From Entrophospora sp. SA101 (Eukaryota; Glomeromycota; Glomeromycetes; Entrophosporales; Entrophosporaceae), in NCBI GenBank assembly GCA_958430865.1, contig CAUDNR010001247.1:1-51240 (forward strand): a stretch of DNA of 51,240 bases, read 5' to 3'. The notes under the pieces are model-generated. The model saw nothing but the letters and a program-made list of their open reading frames with translations. It searched no databases and had not been told where the DNA came from. The position numbers were made by a program, and so were the translations under genes. This document shows positions 22,242 to 35,063 of this stretch, in pieces (position 1 is the stretch's first letter; the number at the start of each line of letters is the position of its first letter).

Positions 22242-23035
22242 TACAGTGCGGATCATCTATACTCAAAAGTTAAAATTTTTGAAATATTATGTGATCCACA
22301 TATTGGATTTTAAAAGACTCGCCACCATTCAATTCAGCTTTAAAAAGGGAGTCTATTAATCTAAAAAAAATTTGTCTCAAATTTTCTTTTTCATAGAAAG
22401 TCATGCTCAGAAGTGCAAACAATAATTTTCGTGTTACAATATTTTGAATCTCACGACCAAATTGGTAATAATTTTATTTTGTAATTTATGAATAAAAAAA
22501 AGGAAATAATTAAGTCAAATAAATCAAATATTTGTTGTAGAAAATATTCTATGAAAAAAAAATTGTTACACGAAATTTACTTAGTCTCAATTTCTTAAGT
22601 GTATAACAAAATTCGGAATTTTCAAAATGTTAAGGCTCAGCCAATTTTCAGTTTAAGAAAAAACTAGCCGATAATTTTTGAAGCTTGAGTCGTGAACAAT
22701 AAAACTTATCGGTTAAATTTTTAAAATGATATAATTTTTTTTGTTTTAGTATTTTGAAATTGACCAATTTGTTATTATGTATTATAAGCAATTAATGATT
22801 ATAGATGATCGGTACCGTGGCCCATTTTTGGTTAATTATTCCTAAACAGAAAAAATCAACCAAACAACTTTCGCGTTGTGCTTAATCTGGTGGCGACGTT
22901 CAACAGAGTTTTCCCAGTCCTAGCATCACTGAATCTCAATAGTGTACCTCAATTTAATGAGTTGAGGTTTAATAATAATCATCAACTAAAACTATAATAA
23001 TAATAAAATTCTTCTCAATATAATGGATTTCTTAA

Positions 23036-23149
23036 TGCAGTCAAGCCTTGTCACGGTGGATGAACGGGACACATAAGAAAAATTTAAAAATCCATTATGA
23101 CAAGAATTTAATTATTATTATAATCCACTGTGACAAGCTTTGACTGTAT
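23036..23149. mobile_element. Tc1/mariner-like MITE (114 bp)
   Basis: The ends are ATGCAGTCAAGCCTTGTCAC and, inward from the right, ATACAGTCAAAGCTTGTCAC, both followed by GGTGGAT or AGTGGAT. TA flanks it on both sides (23034-23035 and 23150-23151). CAGTCAA(G) ends with a TA target are typical of pogo/Tc1-mariner derivatives. It is non-coding. Confidence 0.7.
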
Positions 23150-23255
23150 TAATATAATAATAACGGATTTTAATTTCCAATTGCCCAAATTATCTGCTAA
23201 ACCAAGATTGTGTATATTTTAAATTTAAAATTTTTAATTGATAAAAGATATTATT

Positions 23256-23408
23256 TAGTGATGGTGGCTGAAACTATTTTTGAAAAAAAGCTAGTTTCGC
23301 CCAAATCAATCTACTTTATTTAAAAACTTCAAAATAATTTCAACCATTAAAATTAGTTTCACCAAAGTTTAGGCCAATTCATTTCGGAAATTTCGGCTAC
23401 CATCACTA
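23256..23408. mobile_element. hAT-like MITE (153 bp) with perfect 8-bp duplication
   Basis: The ends are TAGTGATGGTGGCTGAAACT and, inward from the right, TAGTGATGGTAGCCGAAATT. ATATTATT is duplicated exactly at 23248-23255 and 23409-23416. It is non-coding. Confidence 0.85.
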
Positions 23409-23511
23409 ATATTATTCTTGATAATAATAATGATAATGTAATGACGAATAAAAAATAATACAATTTACAGTTGCACAATTCATTAATAAATAAACGATAA
23501 TGATTACTATA

Positions 23512-23594
23512 GATTCGAATCAGTTTGAATCAAATCAAATCAAATCAAAGTACAATTCGAATTCGATTTAATTCGGTTCAAACTGATTTGAATC
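23512..23594. repeat. Inverted repeat with AAATC microsatellite
   Basis: GATTCGAATCAGTTTGAA near the start pairs with TTCAAACTGATTTGAATC at the end. Between them are four AAATC units and the palindrome ATTCGAAT. No target-site duplication was identified. It may be a very short fold-back element. Confidence 0.55.
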
Positions 23595-23812
23595 AATAAT
23601 TAGGTGATTCTAATTGGTTCGAATTTCATTGATTCATTCGAAGCCTTAATTACAACTATGCAAAACTGCACAGTTGTAATTATATTACTTCTAATTCTTC
23701 AGATTTTTCTTTTAATTATATTAATTCCTGATTACTTTCAAGTGTTTGGATTTCTTTTATAATATATTATTTTAGTAAACTTTGTTGTTTTGGATATCTT
23801 TAAATTCATCCT

Positions 23813-24200
23813 TTACAAATGGATGAATATTATTATAAAGTTATTCTTGCTTCTTATAATCCAGAAGAGGAGGCGTGATTTAATTTCTTCAAAAACATCT
23901 GCTATCTTAATTGAATTCAGCAAAAGATCCATCAGTAACATACCGAGTTTTGACAACACAGGATTAGATGCTTTAAATTTTTTAAAATAAATTCTCAAAA
24001 TTAATTTGATATCCAAGTATTGAAAGCCTTTTTCTACCTTCATAGCATTCAATCCTGCTGGATTAGATCTTTTCACCACGTCAACATGATCTACACAATC
24101 TACACTTGTTTTCCTACAGAGTTTTTTAATCAATCCAAAACTACCACCACATTTGAGTTTGGTATGTATGTCCAGGAAGAAATCATGAAATTCAATTCAA
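23813..24200 (-). pseudogene. Possible decayed coding fragment
   Basis: The minus strand reads KCGGSFGLIKKLCRKTSVDC and further VDHVDVVKRSNPAGLNAMKV, then a hydrophobic/charged tail (SKLGMLLMDLLLNSIKIADV), open for about 106 codons from an internal ATG at 24133. A stop lies just upstream. The composition looks more protein-like than average here, but I recognise no family. A transposase or host-gene remnant are both possible. Confidence 0.25.
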
Positions 24201-24675
24201 GACATTGTATTTTGGCAAATTATCATCATCTTATAAAAGTAATTGCTTAAAAAACGGCATTCTTCACCTAATGTTTCCGGCCAATAATTCTCAAATTAGT
24301 TGGCTTAATATTTTTTATAAAAGTGAATATATAACTATTAAAGTTTAGCTAATTTCCGCTATTAAGAGAGGTCGTTTTGACCAGTAACCTTATCCTCCTC
24401 ACACTACTTTAAAAGTTAATCCAACAACTTGTAAATAATAAATATATATCAAGAAAATAGCACCACAACCAAAAAAAAAATCAAAATTATAAATACCTTG
24501 ATCAATAATATTGCTTGCTTTTTTACATGCAAAGTTTTTTTATTAAACTTGCAAGAATCGGTTAGCTTCAGTTAAAAGTTTTCACGCACAAAATGGGGCA
24601 CAAAAGGATTTCTTACTTCGCCACATAACTAGTTTTTTTTAATTTTTGGGGCTAAAAGAAAAAAAAAAGAAAGAT

Positions 24676-26058
24676 ATGGAGACATCTTTATCAGCAATTG
24701 TTTATACCCGATCACCACCAACCTTAAAAATTCTTAATCAACTATTACTTCCACATCGTACGCTTTATGAAAATGTTAAAAGTGTTAAACAAGGATATGA
24801 ACAAATCAAACAAATGAAAGTTCGTGGTGCGCCTGCTATTGCCATAGTGGCAGCATTATCTTTGGCTATAGATTTACAACTTTGTTACATCTGTGTAAAT
24901 AATAATAGAGGTGGTGACAATAACAATAAAGAAGAATTGAAATCAATTTATGAAAAAGCTATAAAAACACTCGAGTCCCCCCAATCACTTTTAAACTATA
25001 TTAAAGAATCACTAGACTACCTTAAAACATCTCGACCAACAGCTGTAAATCTATTTAATACCGCAAATATTTTATTGGATTTAAGTGAAAATCTGGTTGC
25101 CAAAGCTAAAGGTAACAATAATAATGATAATGTTTTGAGTATAATAGAAGGGGTTGTTGACGAAGCTGAAAGTATGTTAAAGAGAGATGTTGAGGATAAT
25201 AAAAACATTGGAAGATTTGGTGCAGAATTTATTTTGAATAATTGTGCTGGCGGTGATGGTGATAGTAAATTGGTGAATGTAATAACACATTGTAATACTG
25301 GGTAAGTCAATAATAATTAATTGATTAAGGTATTGATAACTAAATTTTAATAATTTTAATTCTTTTACACAAACCAATCACACACAAATTATTTGCATAG
25401 TTCACTAGCAACAGCTGGTTACGGAACAGCACTTGGAGTCATACGATCATTACACTCAAAATCTTTATTATCACAAGTATACTTTACAGAAACACGACCA
25501 TATAGCCAAGGTGCTCGTCTAACATCATATGAACTTTTACACGAACAAATTCCAAGCACACTTATTTGTGACTCAATGGTATCGGCACTACTTTCCGACC
25601 ACCATTCTAACTCCAAAAAAAGAAAAATTAATGCAATAATAGTTGGAGCAGATAGAGTTGCTAGGAATGGTGACACGGCCAATAAAATTGGCACATATCA
25701 ATTAGCAATATCAGCTAAATATCATGGAGTAATGTTTATTGTTGCTGCGCCTTCTACTAGTATTGATTTAAGCATTAAAAGTGGAAAAGATATAATTATC
25801 GAAGAGAGAAGTGAGAACGAGGTTTTGTATGTTAGTGGAATTGTTGAAATTGATGGTAATGATAATGATAATGATAATGGTGATAATCTTGAAATTAAAA
25901 AAGTAAGAGTTCCTCCCAAAGGTGTTAAAGTTTGGAATCCTAGTTTTGATGTTACACCCGCAGAATTGATTACAGCTATTGTTACTGAAGTAGGAGTTAT
26001 GGTTAAAAAAGATGGAGTAAAAGAATTTGATCTAGTTGAAGGTTTGAAAAAATCTTGA
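24676..26058 (+). CDS. MRI1: Methylthioribose-1-phosphate isomerase
   Basis: Two exons, 24676-25301 and 25401-26058, give 427 codons plus TGA, close to the usual length of about 410. The start at ATG 24676 gives [20 protein letters not shown], aligned with the family N-terminus; the frame is open a little further upstream but without a better ATG. Family signatures are [24 protein letters not shown], the active-site Cys in [17 protein letters not shown] (the intron falls inside this motif), [15 protein letters not shown], the acidic active-site residue in [20 protein letters not shown], and [12 protein letters not shown] near the end. The enzyme converts 5-methylthioribose-1-phosphate to methylthioribulose-1-phosphate in cytosolic methionine salvage and is homologous to eIF2B regulatory subunits. 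Insertions of Asn/Asp-rich loops ([25 protein letters not shown]) are typical of this genome. The intron is 99 nt. An AATAAA poly(A) signal is at 26109-26114. No defects seen. Confidence 0.93.
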
Positions 26059-26580
26059 AAAATATTTATTTAATGAATTTATTACAATATTTACATACAT
26101 ACATGTAAAATAAAGTTACACATAAAATTATATCTTGCAAATAACAATAATACAAATTGTATAGTCATAATAACAATTACATTCATTTTGTGAAGAGAAC
26201 TTTATTCTAATTTATTACTCGTAATGAATACTTGATCTGAGGAATTAAGTACTTTTATGATCTGGCATAGAATATGTTTCACAAAGTTTTTTGAATTATT
26301 GTTGAAATTTATGAAAAGTATGGCATGGAAATGCACACAGATAAAATATGTTTATTTTATATATATGTAATCAACTGTAATATATATATATAGGTTTAGA
26401 AATAAATAAAACAATTGACAAGGTATTATATTTTAATCTTAATTGGATAATCCATTTAATATTTCTGCCCTACTTTCCTAACCAATAAGCATATAGTGTA
26501 GCAAAGGGGTTACTGTACACTTTCATAAATCCTAGGCACTTATTGGGTGTCCTCAGAAATTAAAATCTGATTAGATTAAG

Positions 26581-26637
26581 ATTTGATTTGATTTGATTTG
26601 ATTTGATTTGATTTGATTTGATTTGATTAGGAAAATG
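26581..26637. repeat. ATTTG pentanucleotide microsatellite
   Basis: About eleven uninterrupted ATTTG units. The same pentamer (as AAATC) occurs inside the inverted repeat at 23512-23594. Downstream, to about 26830, lie loose repeats of TTTCAAATATTTGTAATT type. Confidence 0.85.
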
Positions 26638-26886
26638 ATGGATATTTGAATATAAATTTATTTTATAACTATTTCAAATATTTGTAATTATTTTGGATAT
26701 TCATAATAATTATTTCAGATGTTCATAATTTATTTCAGATACTTTTATTTATTTTGAATATTCATAATCATTTCAAACATTTGTAACAATTACAAATACT
26801 TGAAATTTGTAATTTTAGATTTACAAATATTCAAATAGGAGATAGGATTACAGTTAAAAACTCCCCTATTCTGCAAAAAAACATGT

Positions 26887-27272
26887 TATGGTGCGAATCA
26901 CCTAAAGACATCACGTGCTGTGCCACTTGCCGAAAATTTTTATGCTGATCTTGCTTTATAAAGAATCCAATATATAAAAATAAATCCAAATTTGTAAAAG
27001 ATCTGTGACTTTGTCACATGAATAATTGGTAAATTGCAGTTTAGATATATAGTTGCCGAAATTTCAAATAAAATAGCAAAGTTACCCAACTTTAAACCAT
27101 TTTAACTTTTTTTTTAATTAAATAACTCAAAAAAAACTTTCTATTACATTATTTTTCATGTCTAGAATATTGCAAAAATAGAGAGTTTTTGGTAAAATAG
27201 CCCATATTTAATAAAGTATCAGCACTTAAAGATTGGCAACATTTGATGATGTCTTTAGATGATTGCCACTAT
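26887..27272. mobile_element. Candidate element with imperfect terminal inverted repeats
   Basis: The left end TATGGTGCGAATCACC followed by TAAAGACATCA resembles the inverted right end (TATAGTGGCAATCATC then TAAAGACATCA). The inside is non-coding. No clear target-site duplication beyond TA. Moderate support only. Confidence 0.4.
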
Positions 27273-27529
27273 ATTCTTTTTTTAAATCTTACTCAGAGGG
27301 TAAGATTTATTTTTAATATAGTTGGCTCAGTCTAAAGACCTCCTAAATTTTGTGCAAATTTTAAAAGTATAAAAGTCATTTTCTGTCCTACTTTTTTAAA
27401 AAACAGCTCTATTAGTTGATAGAATAGGTCTTTTAATTTTAAAAATAACTACTATTTTCTTTGATAGTTGGAATGAATTTCAATTTATACAGAATATTCT
27501 TTAAACTACTTTCTCATTTTCAATCAAGA

Positions 27530-28115
27530 TCATCTTTTAGTCTCTTTAACTTCAATTTGAGCAATTTGACCATTCTGTTGATCTTTTAATTTCCTGTTTT
27601 CCTCTTCTAGTTGTTTAATTCTTTATTCTAAACCCTTTACCTTTTCTAATAATTCCTGTTTTTGCTTTTTACTTCACTCTTCAGATTTTTCCTGAAACTT
27701 GGCTATTTCTTCTCTTTCAATTTTTAATTCTTCTTTGGTAATTGATAACTCTTTTTCTAGTTCTCTAGCTTTATTTTCTAGGTGAAAACTGAAAGCTTGT
27801 GAAAGTAGTTCTTTGTCAGAAAGTGGTTTAGTTGATTGATTTTTTAAATGACTACAAAACATCTGTTTCTATTCCTTTTTAACCACCACATTTCTCACAT
27901 CATGGAAGAGTATTATTATCATAATCATTTTTACGTTCACCACAGATAAAAGCAATGTCAGAATAACCATCAGGAGTATTACAAACCACCATTTGATGAG
28001 TAGCAGGAGCAGTATCATAATTAAGAAGAGTTGGGTCATCAAAATCTAGAAAACAGAAGTTACATTCTTGTTCATCTCCCTTTGCTATTTCCAGAACTCT
28101 ATATTCTAATTTCAT
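27530..28115 (-). pseudogene. Degenerate zinc-binding/coiled-coil gene
   Basis: Reading from ATG at 28115 the frame gives MKLEYRVLEIAKGDEQECNF, paired cysteines (CNFC, VVCN, FICGE) and NNTLP, then TGA, CEKCGG and TAA. The remainder lies in another frame: a strongly charged heptad region (NKARELEKELSITKEELKIE) interrupted by TGA and TAA, ending KVKGLE, RIKQLEEENRKLKDQQ and KETKR before a final TGA at 27532-27530. A CxxC zinc-ribbon-like head followed by a coiled coil is a plausible original protein of about 190 residues. At least three premature stops and one frameshift mark it as dead. The end of the block lies 27 bases upstream of the start. Confidence 0.6.
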
Positions 28116-28142
28116 ATTAATCTACTTACTTTTCTGAATAAT

Positions 28143-28152
28143 NNNNNNNNNN
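28143..28152. other. Assembly gap (10 N) between block A and block B
   Basis: Ten N. The sequence right after it is the same as the first base of the window onward, so the order of these blocks is not evidence of real adjacency. Confidence 0.99.
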
Positions 28153-28650
28153 AAATGTGTCACGTTTCTAATGTAAATATTTATGTACCACCCCGATGTT
28201 ACACATGACTTCGGAGTAATTTGTTACAACTGCTCAAAAATCCGCTATACCGAGATTAGTATTGATAGTAAATCGTTATTATTATAGATCTCGATCCGTT
28301 TAATGTGTTTTATTCAGAAATTCGCTAAATCGAGGTCTGTTGAATTGTGTATACTTTTTTATTTATAATTGCCCGCGTTCATATTGATCACGTTCTGCAA
28401 TAATTTCAAAAAACAATTTAAATTTTTACCAAAATTATCCACCCAAGGAGAATATAATTACCAGCACAAAACCTTGATAATTATTACGTTGAATTATTTC
28501 GATAAAAAGAAAAAGTGTTGTTGGTCAACCTTGCATTGGAATTTTAATATAATGCGTTGGATTTTAATAATGATACTTGCATGCTTCAATCGAATATGTA
28601 TTTTAACTCCAATTAATCTTTTATTTTATTTTAATGTTTTTGAATCATAG

Positions 28651-28721
28651 AATTGATAGGATTGGCCGAAGAGGGTAGAGTAGTTATTGCTAAAAGATAT
28701 GGTGATGATAAAGATGTTTAA
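28651..28721 (+). CDS. Second copy of the unknown C-terminal exon
   Basis: Same sequence as 499-569 including the downstream AATAAA. The same caution about identity of the gene applies. Confidence 0.25.
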
Positions 28722-29123
28722 AAGGCCTTATTATTTTAAAATAAAGTTGAGGCTTTGTATATATCAATTATTATATACCATAAATAGATCATTTATGGGA
28801 CAAGCGTTGAAATGTTACACTAATATTTTATATTGTGCAACGTAGCTTTACAATACACGGCAAACATTATGGCAATAATAATAAAAGTAAGTGATAAACT
28901 GGATTTGAATTGGATCTGAACTTGACCTCCAATTTAGAGAGGTAACAACTATATACTGGTGGGTTTTCAGTTCTGTATATCTTTTCGTGTAACAACAACT
29001 TCCACTATGCTTGTGGGACATTCATAAAAAAAAAAAATTCTAAATTGAAAATAATAAATTTTTACATTTCTATAAATCTATTACTATTATTAACATTACT
29101 ATTATTATTAGCTGGTTGGTTAG

Positions 29124-32100
29124 TTGTCGGTCATGAATTCGTTATTTAGTGGATCTGATGCCAATAAAATTATTGTTGGTACTAAATCCACAAAATTCTA
29201 TGCAATTGATCCTACAACCAAAAAGTTGATAAAAACATTTGATAATAATGAAAGAGATAATGAAAACGAATGTCCTTTTTTACCTAAAGATGCTTTATAC
29301 ATTTGCATGAATGGTAAATATTCATATTATATTATTATTAGATAATTTCTATAAAATGTAAAAAAAAAAATTACCATGTATATATATATATATAATGATA
29401 ATGATAATTAATAAATTTAGCATATAAAATACGAATTTTTGAAAATGGAATAACGAAACGAAATGTAACTTATACCGAATACATTCCACATAGCTATGAC
29501 ACAAGTATTGAATTAATACATAAAACGAAACCACATAATAATGATTTATACATTGCAGCTCCAAATGGTGATATATTATCAACTAATTCTTATTCTAGTA
29601 AGAAAGATCTTCTTTTTGTATTTATATATAACAATGATAATTATTACCGTTTTTAATATTTCATATCTAATAAATATGATTTAAAATAAAAAGCTCGAAA
29701 CGAATGGCATCAAGTACTTCGATCTCCTGTTGTTGGACTTTTTGATTCTTTTTCTTCCTCGCCTGAATACATATCACCAGCACAACCATCATCGTTACCA
29801 CCACCACCACCACCATCATTATCATTACCAACATCATTATCAAATGAACTTTTAAAGTTAAAAGTGGATAATAATGATGACGAAACTTGTCAACTTGGTT
29901 CACCATTATATCCAAGCTGTCTAATCGGAAATAATAATGATTATGATGATGATAATTATTTGATAAACAATGAAGAGCATATTTTTAGATTAGGTATCGA
30001 AGGTCCATCACCCCTCTCTTCGCCATCGTCTTCATCACCTTCATTAGAAAATAATTATTCCTCTTCTGCTTCTCCTTCGATAGATAAAGCTGATTCCATT
30101 ATTAGTTTAACACGTATTGGATTCTCGTTATTCAGTATTATTTTATTGATTTTTATTGGTATTATTTATTGGAACAAGTATAATAATAAAAATGGCAGAC
30201 ATTTTTTTAACAAATTATCGTTGACTCCATTACTTGGAACAATTGCACAAAAGTATAATGATTTTAATGAAACCTTTTTTAGTGACGATAGTAGTGGCAA
30301 TGGTATTAACCAAGTAAAATCCAATAAAAAAGAAGTTGGTAATAAAAAGAAAAAGAAAGGTAACAAAAACCATAATCATAATAATATTAATGCAAATAAT
30401 AAGAAAGTCGAGCTTAAAAATGATGATTTGAAAATAAATGGCACTACAACTTCTAATAAAGAAACAACAATAACAAATAACAATAATAGTCAAAATTTAG
30501 ATGTTAACCTTCCTACTTCAACTATTGAAAACAATGCATCATCTAACATTTCCACTGCTGTAGTTAATGGCGAGTTTAAATTAAATTCTTTAGTAATTAC
30601 AGATACCGTTTTAGGTGACTTATATATTTATTTTTGAAAAAATTTATTTTATTATTACATGATCATTATTAAACTATATAAATAAATATATATATATACA
30701 CATATATACATACTAGGTTATGGAAGTCATGGTACCATTGTATATAAAGGAAGCTTTGAAGGAAAAGAAGTAGCTGTAAAACGGTTACTGCTTGATTTTT
30801 ATGATATAGCACATCACGAAGTATCATTGCTTCAAGAAAGTGACGATCACCCAAATGTTATAAGATACTATTGCAAACAACAATGTGACCGTTTCTTATA
30901 TATTGCACTGGAACTTTGTCCTGCTTCTTTACATGATTTTATAGAAAGAGGTTCGATGTTTGAACATGCGCATCTGATAGAGTCATTACACCCATCAAAA
31001 ATCCTTTATCAAATTATTTCTGGTCTACATCATCTCCACTCTATCAAACTGGTACATCGAGACATCAAACCACAAAATATTCTAATAGCTGCTTCAAAAC
31101 ACAAGAAAACAATCAAAAAGAAAGGTGTGATTGTTTATGAAAAATCGAAAATCAGAGTGCTGATTTCTGATTTTGGATTATGCAAAAAGTTAGAAGGGGA
31201 TTCAAGTAGTTTTCACAATACTGCAAACAACATCGGAGGTACGATTGGCTGGAGAGCGCCAGAGTTGTTATCACACACATCATTATCATCATCACCAGAC
31301 AACAATACTACAGCAGCAGATGCATGGACATCCGTGGACCAATCAAATTGTTCTTTTACATCGTCAGGATCATTGAATAGTGAAGAAGATTGTCCACGCA
31401 GAATCACAAAAGCAATAGATATTTTCTCCGCAGGTTGCTTATTTTATTATGTGTTGTCCAGAGGATGTCATCCATTTGGAGACCGGTATTCCAGAGAAAT
31501 AAATATATTGAAAGGAGTATACGATTTAAATAAATTGGATGATATAGAAAAGGAAGGCATCGAGGCTAGAGATTTGATTGAAAGGATGATCGAGCGTGAT
31601 CCTGAAAAAAGGTAACTTTTTTATTTGTTATTATTAATTATTATTATGGATTATTAAAAAATCAATAATATGTGTATAGGCCAAATGCGGAAACAGTGAT
31701 GACGCATCCATATTTTTGGTCGTCGTCTAAACGACTTGGATTTTTACAAGATGCGTCTGATAGATTTGAGATAGAGGAAAGAGATCCACCATCACCGTTA
31801 CTTAATCGTCTTGAGCAAGATTCCAGTAAAATAATAGGTACTGATTGGTACAAACGTATAGATAAAATTTTAGTGGAGAATCTTGGTAAATATAGAAAAT
31901 ATGATGGAGCCAAAATAAGGGACTTATTACGAGCTTTAAGAAACAAGGTTTGTATATTCATTTATATATTTATTTTAATTAAATAAATAAAATAAATAAA
32001 TGAAATAAATAATCTCAATTCTAATTTCTTTAGAAAAATCATTATCAAGATCTTCCAGATCATGTAAAAAGATCGCTTGGAGAGATCCCAAATGGATTCC

Positions 32101-32225
32101 TTTTTTATTTTGTTTCAAGATTCCCAGAACTTATGCTACATGTTTATTACGTGATAGCAGAGTCGGAATCTTTAAAGAATGAAAATATATTCAGTCATTA
32201 TTTTGAAATACCGGGAGAAATATAA
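29124..32225 (+). CDS. IRE1: IRE1-type kinase/endoribonuclease, second identical copy
   Basis: Exons at 29124-29313, 29421-29597, 29694-30614, 30717-31611, 31680-31947 and 32034-32225 reproduce the first copy with all motifs (glycine loop, HRDIKPQN, DFGL, RNase RALRNKKNHY) intact and the same missing 5' part. Identity through introns suggests that the assembler placed one locus, or two unresolved haplotypes, twice rather than that two genes exist. Confidence 0.85.
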
Positions 32226-32584
32226 AAGAACAATTTTTCTAAAAAATTCTAATTTAAAAAAAGAAATTTATAGACTTGTTATATATCATATTGCTGTTTA
32301 AGGCTTCTTGATTTAGTTAGTTTTAAATCAATATTATATTTATTTATTGTTATTATTATTTGTTATTTATTGTTTGTAAATATTAATTTTCGTTGTTAAA
32401 TTAATTAATTCTTTTTTTTTTTTTTGTAAATAGAAATTTTTTTTTAATAAAAATTTATTTCATATTAATTAAAATATACAACAATTATTATTATTATTAG
32501 TATTAATAGAAGAAAAAAAAATTTAAATATTAAGGTTTAAAGAAAATAATTGTCTGTCGTATTTGTTTGCCTTTCACTTACAAT

Positions 32585-33451
32585 TTAAATAGAATTCCTT
32601 CTGACATTATTTGATCTGCTATTAACATTATTATTGTTACTATTCTTTCTTTTACTTAATTTGTTTTTTAATCCACCAAACAAATTTCTTTTTGTCTTTT
32701 GATTAACATTACCATTTGTATTATTAATGTTCCTTTCGTTTAATTGTTGATTTTGATTTAATTGATACAATCGTTGTTTTTCATATGTCATGATATAATC
32801 TGTTAATGAGGAGATTGTGTTATAAGTTCCCAATGGAAAATCATAAAAATTTGAAATTAGGGAGGTTTTTATTGGAACTTTATGATATCTATGTTTTACG
32901 CTTGCAGGTTTTGTTATAACAATATCATTATTAGTTGTATTATTACTATTTGTATTCTTGTTGTTCTTGTTGTTATTATTGTCATTATTATCAGTTGGCA
33001 TTAGAACTGTTGAAGTAGTAGTTGTTATTGGATTAGTAGTTATTGATTGCCTTCGTGATTTAAATGAGTATTCATTATAAATATTATTATTATTATTATT
33101 AACATTATTATTGATACTATTGATACTAATACTATTACTATTATTATTATTACTATTATTATTGCTTTCTTCTATATTTTTATCTTTTATACTGGGAAAA
33201 TAATTAGATTGTTGTATTTCTTCTTCTATTGATAAAATAGAAAGAGGTGAAGAAGATAAACGAAATAATGGTGAAGACATTGTAGTCATATTTGTTGTAG
33301 CCTGTTGCGATAAATCTATTGAAATAAAAGATTTATTATTACTATAATTGTTGTTGTAGTAGTTGTTAGCATCGACATCATTATAATCATCAACATCATT
33401 GTTAATGTTTTCATTACTATTATTATTATAATATAGATTGTTATTCTTCAT
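32585..33451 (-). CDS. Asparagine-rich protein, second identical copy
   Basis: Complete 288-codon copy of the frame at 4433-5299, with the same start, the same Asn/Ser runs and the same basic C-terminus. Copies with unequal Asn-repeat length would be expected between real paralogues because such repeats change quickly; here they are equal. Confidence 0.5.
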   Translation of the reverse strand: MKNNNLYYNNNSNENINNDVDDYNDVDANNYYNNNYSNNKSFISIDLSQQATTNMTTMSSPLFRLSSSPLSILSIEEEIQQSNYFPSIKDKNIEESNNNSNNNNSNSISINSINNNVNNNNNNIYNEYSFKSRRQSITTNPITTTTSTVLMPTDNNDNNNNKNNKNTNSNNTTNNDIVITKPASVKHRYHKVPIKTSLISNFYDFPLGTYNTISSLTDYIMTYEKQRLYQLNQNQQLNERNINNTNGNVNQKTKRNLFGGLKNKLSKRKNSNNNNVNSRSNNVRRNSI

Positions 33452-34477
33452 GATTTATCCAATTTTATTTAAAAAAATTTTTTTATAAAGATTTATTATT
33501 TATTATTCACTTCTTTTTATATTTTTTTGGAAATTTGCATTTTGTTAATTTAATTTATTTACTTTTTTACTACATACTAATATAATTATGTAATGTGTAA
33601 TAATAAACAGTTCATCTCCGTTTATTTATAGTATAAGTGTTATACGTTTATAGGTAATGGTAGTAATTGTACATTTGAAGTATATAAAAAAAATACAGGT
33701 TTGTAAAAAATTATTAAATAAATATTTTTAGAACCCGATGATCATAATCATAATTGTATTAATTCAAAACACTAATATATACCAACAATGATTTTTTTTG
33801 CGATTTTTGGTAAAGCACCCTTATTATGCTATCTAAAAAGAAAAATATGTAAATATAATATTCCCAATCTCGTCATTGTAGTGCAAATGGGAATATTCCT
33901 TGTGTTTCTTTTAGTCAAGTTCCGTGCTAAAGATTTTCTAAAGATGAGATAAAATTGAAGATAAAATTGAACATTTATCTATCTCGTAAGCATTTTTTAA
34001 TACGATTTTACATTTCGCGTTTTGCATGAGTTAACTATAAATCATTGATTTAAGAGTACATATACATATACGTATACAATATAAATATGTGTTAATTAAT
34101 TAATTAATCAATTAATCAATTGCTTTCATTCAAATTTTAATTTTATGGATCACGAATCTCACATCTTCATATAAATGCCCATGTTCTATTGTAGATGTGA
34201 TTTTTTAATTCATGTTCCAACAAGTAAAGGAAAGGACAAAATTCTCAATTAATACTTTCAGATAATTTTCTTTATTCATACCATTAAACTAGGTACAAAA
34301 CAATTGTAAAATTAATATAAATTTCAATGGCCTAACAAACAAAAAAAAATTTAATGAATTTTCTTTTTGACAAATATATTGTTTTTCTGATGATGTTAAC
34401 ATAATATGGGTATACTGCAACAAGATATTTTGTTGCTAAATGTTACAATCATACTTGGTAATAGTAATGGTTATAGT

Positions 34478-34598
34478 CAGTGTATAAAATTCAATGTGCG
34501 GAATGTGCGGGTGTAACATTGTACATTAGCAGTTTTCTGCAGATAGTTTCTAAATTTGTAGAAATCTGCATTAGCTACACACTGAAATTTACACACTG
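34478..34598. mobile_element. hAT-like MITE (121 bp) present only in block B
   Basis: The ends are CAGTGTATAAAATTCAATGTG shortened to CAGTGTATAAAATTCA at the left and CAGTGTGTAAATTTCAGTG inward from the right. GTTATAGT is duplicated exactly at 34470-34477 and 34599-34606. The equivalent place in block A (about 6300-6320) has no insertion. It is non-coding. Confidence 0.88.
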
Positions 34599-35063
34599 GT
34601 TATAGTGGTTTGTGATCTTAATATTAAATTAGATGATTTTAATTTTCAAATGACTATATTAGGAAAACAATGAAAGAAAAATCAAACTTGAAAACTGGTA
34701 TTTTTTTTCCACTAAGAATTATATAATGGAAAATATTGTATAGTCTTTCAGAAAATTTTGGCTTTAGATATGTTGATATTCTCAATCTCATTGTTAGATT
34801 TAGTCACAAACCAAATAAAAATCAAAAATACAAGCTTTTTATTCTCATTATTGCAATATTGATTTATTTTTTTCTTTTAATTCTTTTAATGTAGTAATTA
34901 TAAAACCTAAAAAAGTTATATCTGCTATTCATAATCATATTTATCATCATAATTTCCTTTATTATTTGAAATATTGTTTTTATATTCATCAACAGCTTTG
35001 GCAAAATTTTCCTTTTTTAAGTCAGAGACAGTGGTTTAACATGATTACATTTGTAATCAGGAA

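Larger units (their letters stand above)
28153..34153 (+). repeat. Direct copy of bases 1-6001
   Basis: Offset 28152. All compared stretches, including every translated frame of IRE1 and the Asn-rich gene, are identical; the first mismatch I see is 6002 (A) against 34154 (G). Synonymous and intron positions show no differences either, which is unexpected for an old duplication. Confidence 0.9.

Noticed and set aside
26581..26637. Possible telomeric repeat
   Set aside because: The pentamer ATTTG is internal, short, and not of TTAGGG type; a simple microsatellite explains it.
1..34153. Two paralogous IRE1 genes as a biological duplication
   Set aside because: Perfect identity including introns and a shared contig edge make double placement of one sequence more likely than two genes.
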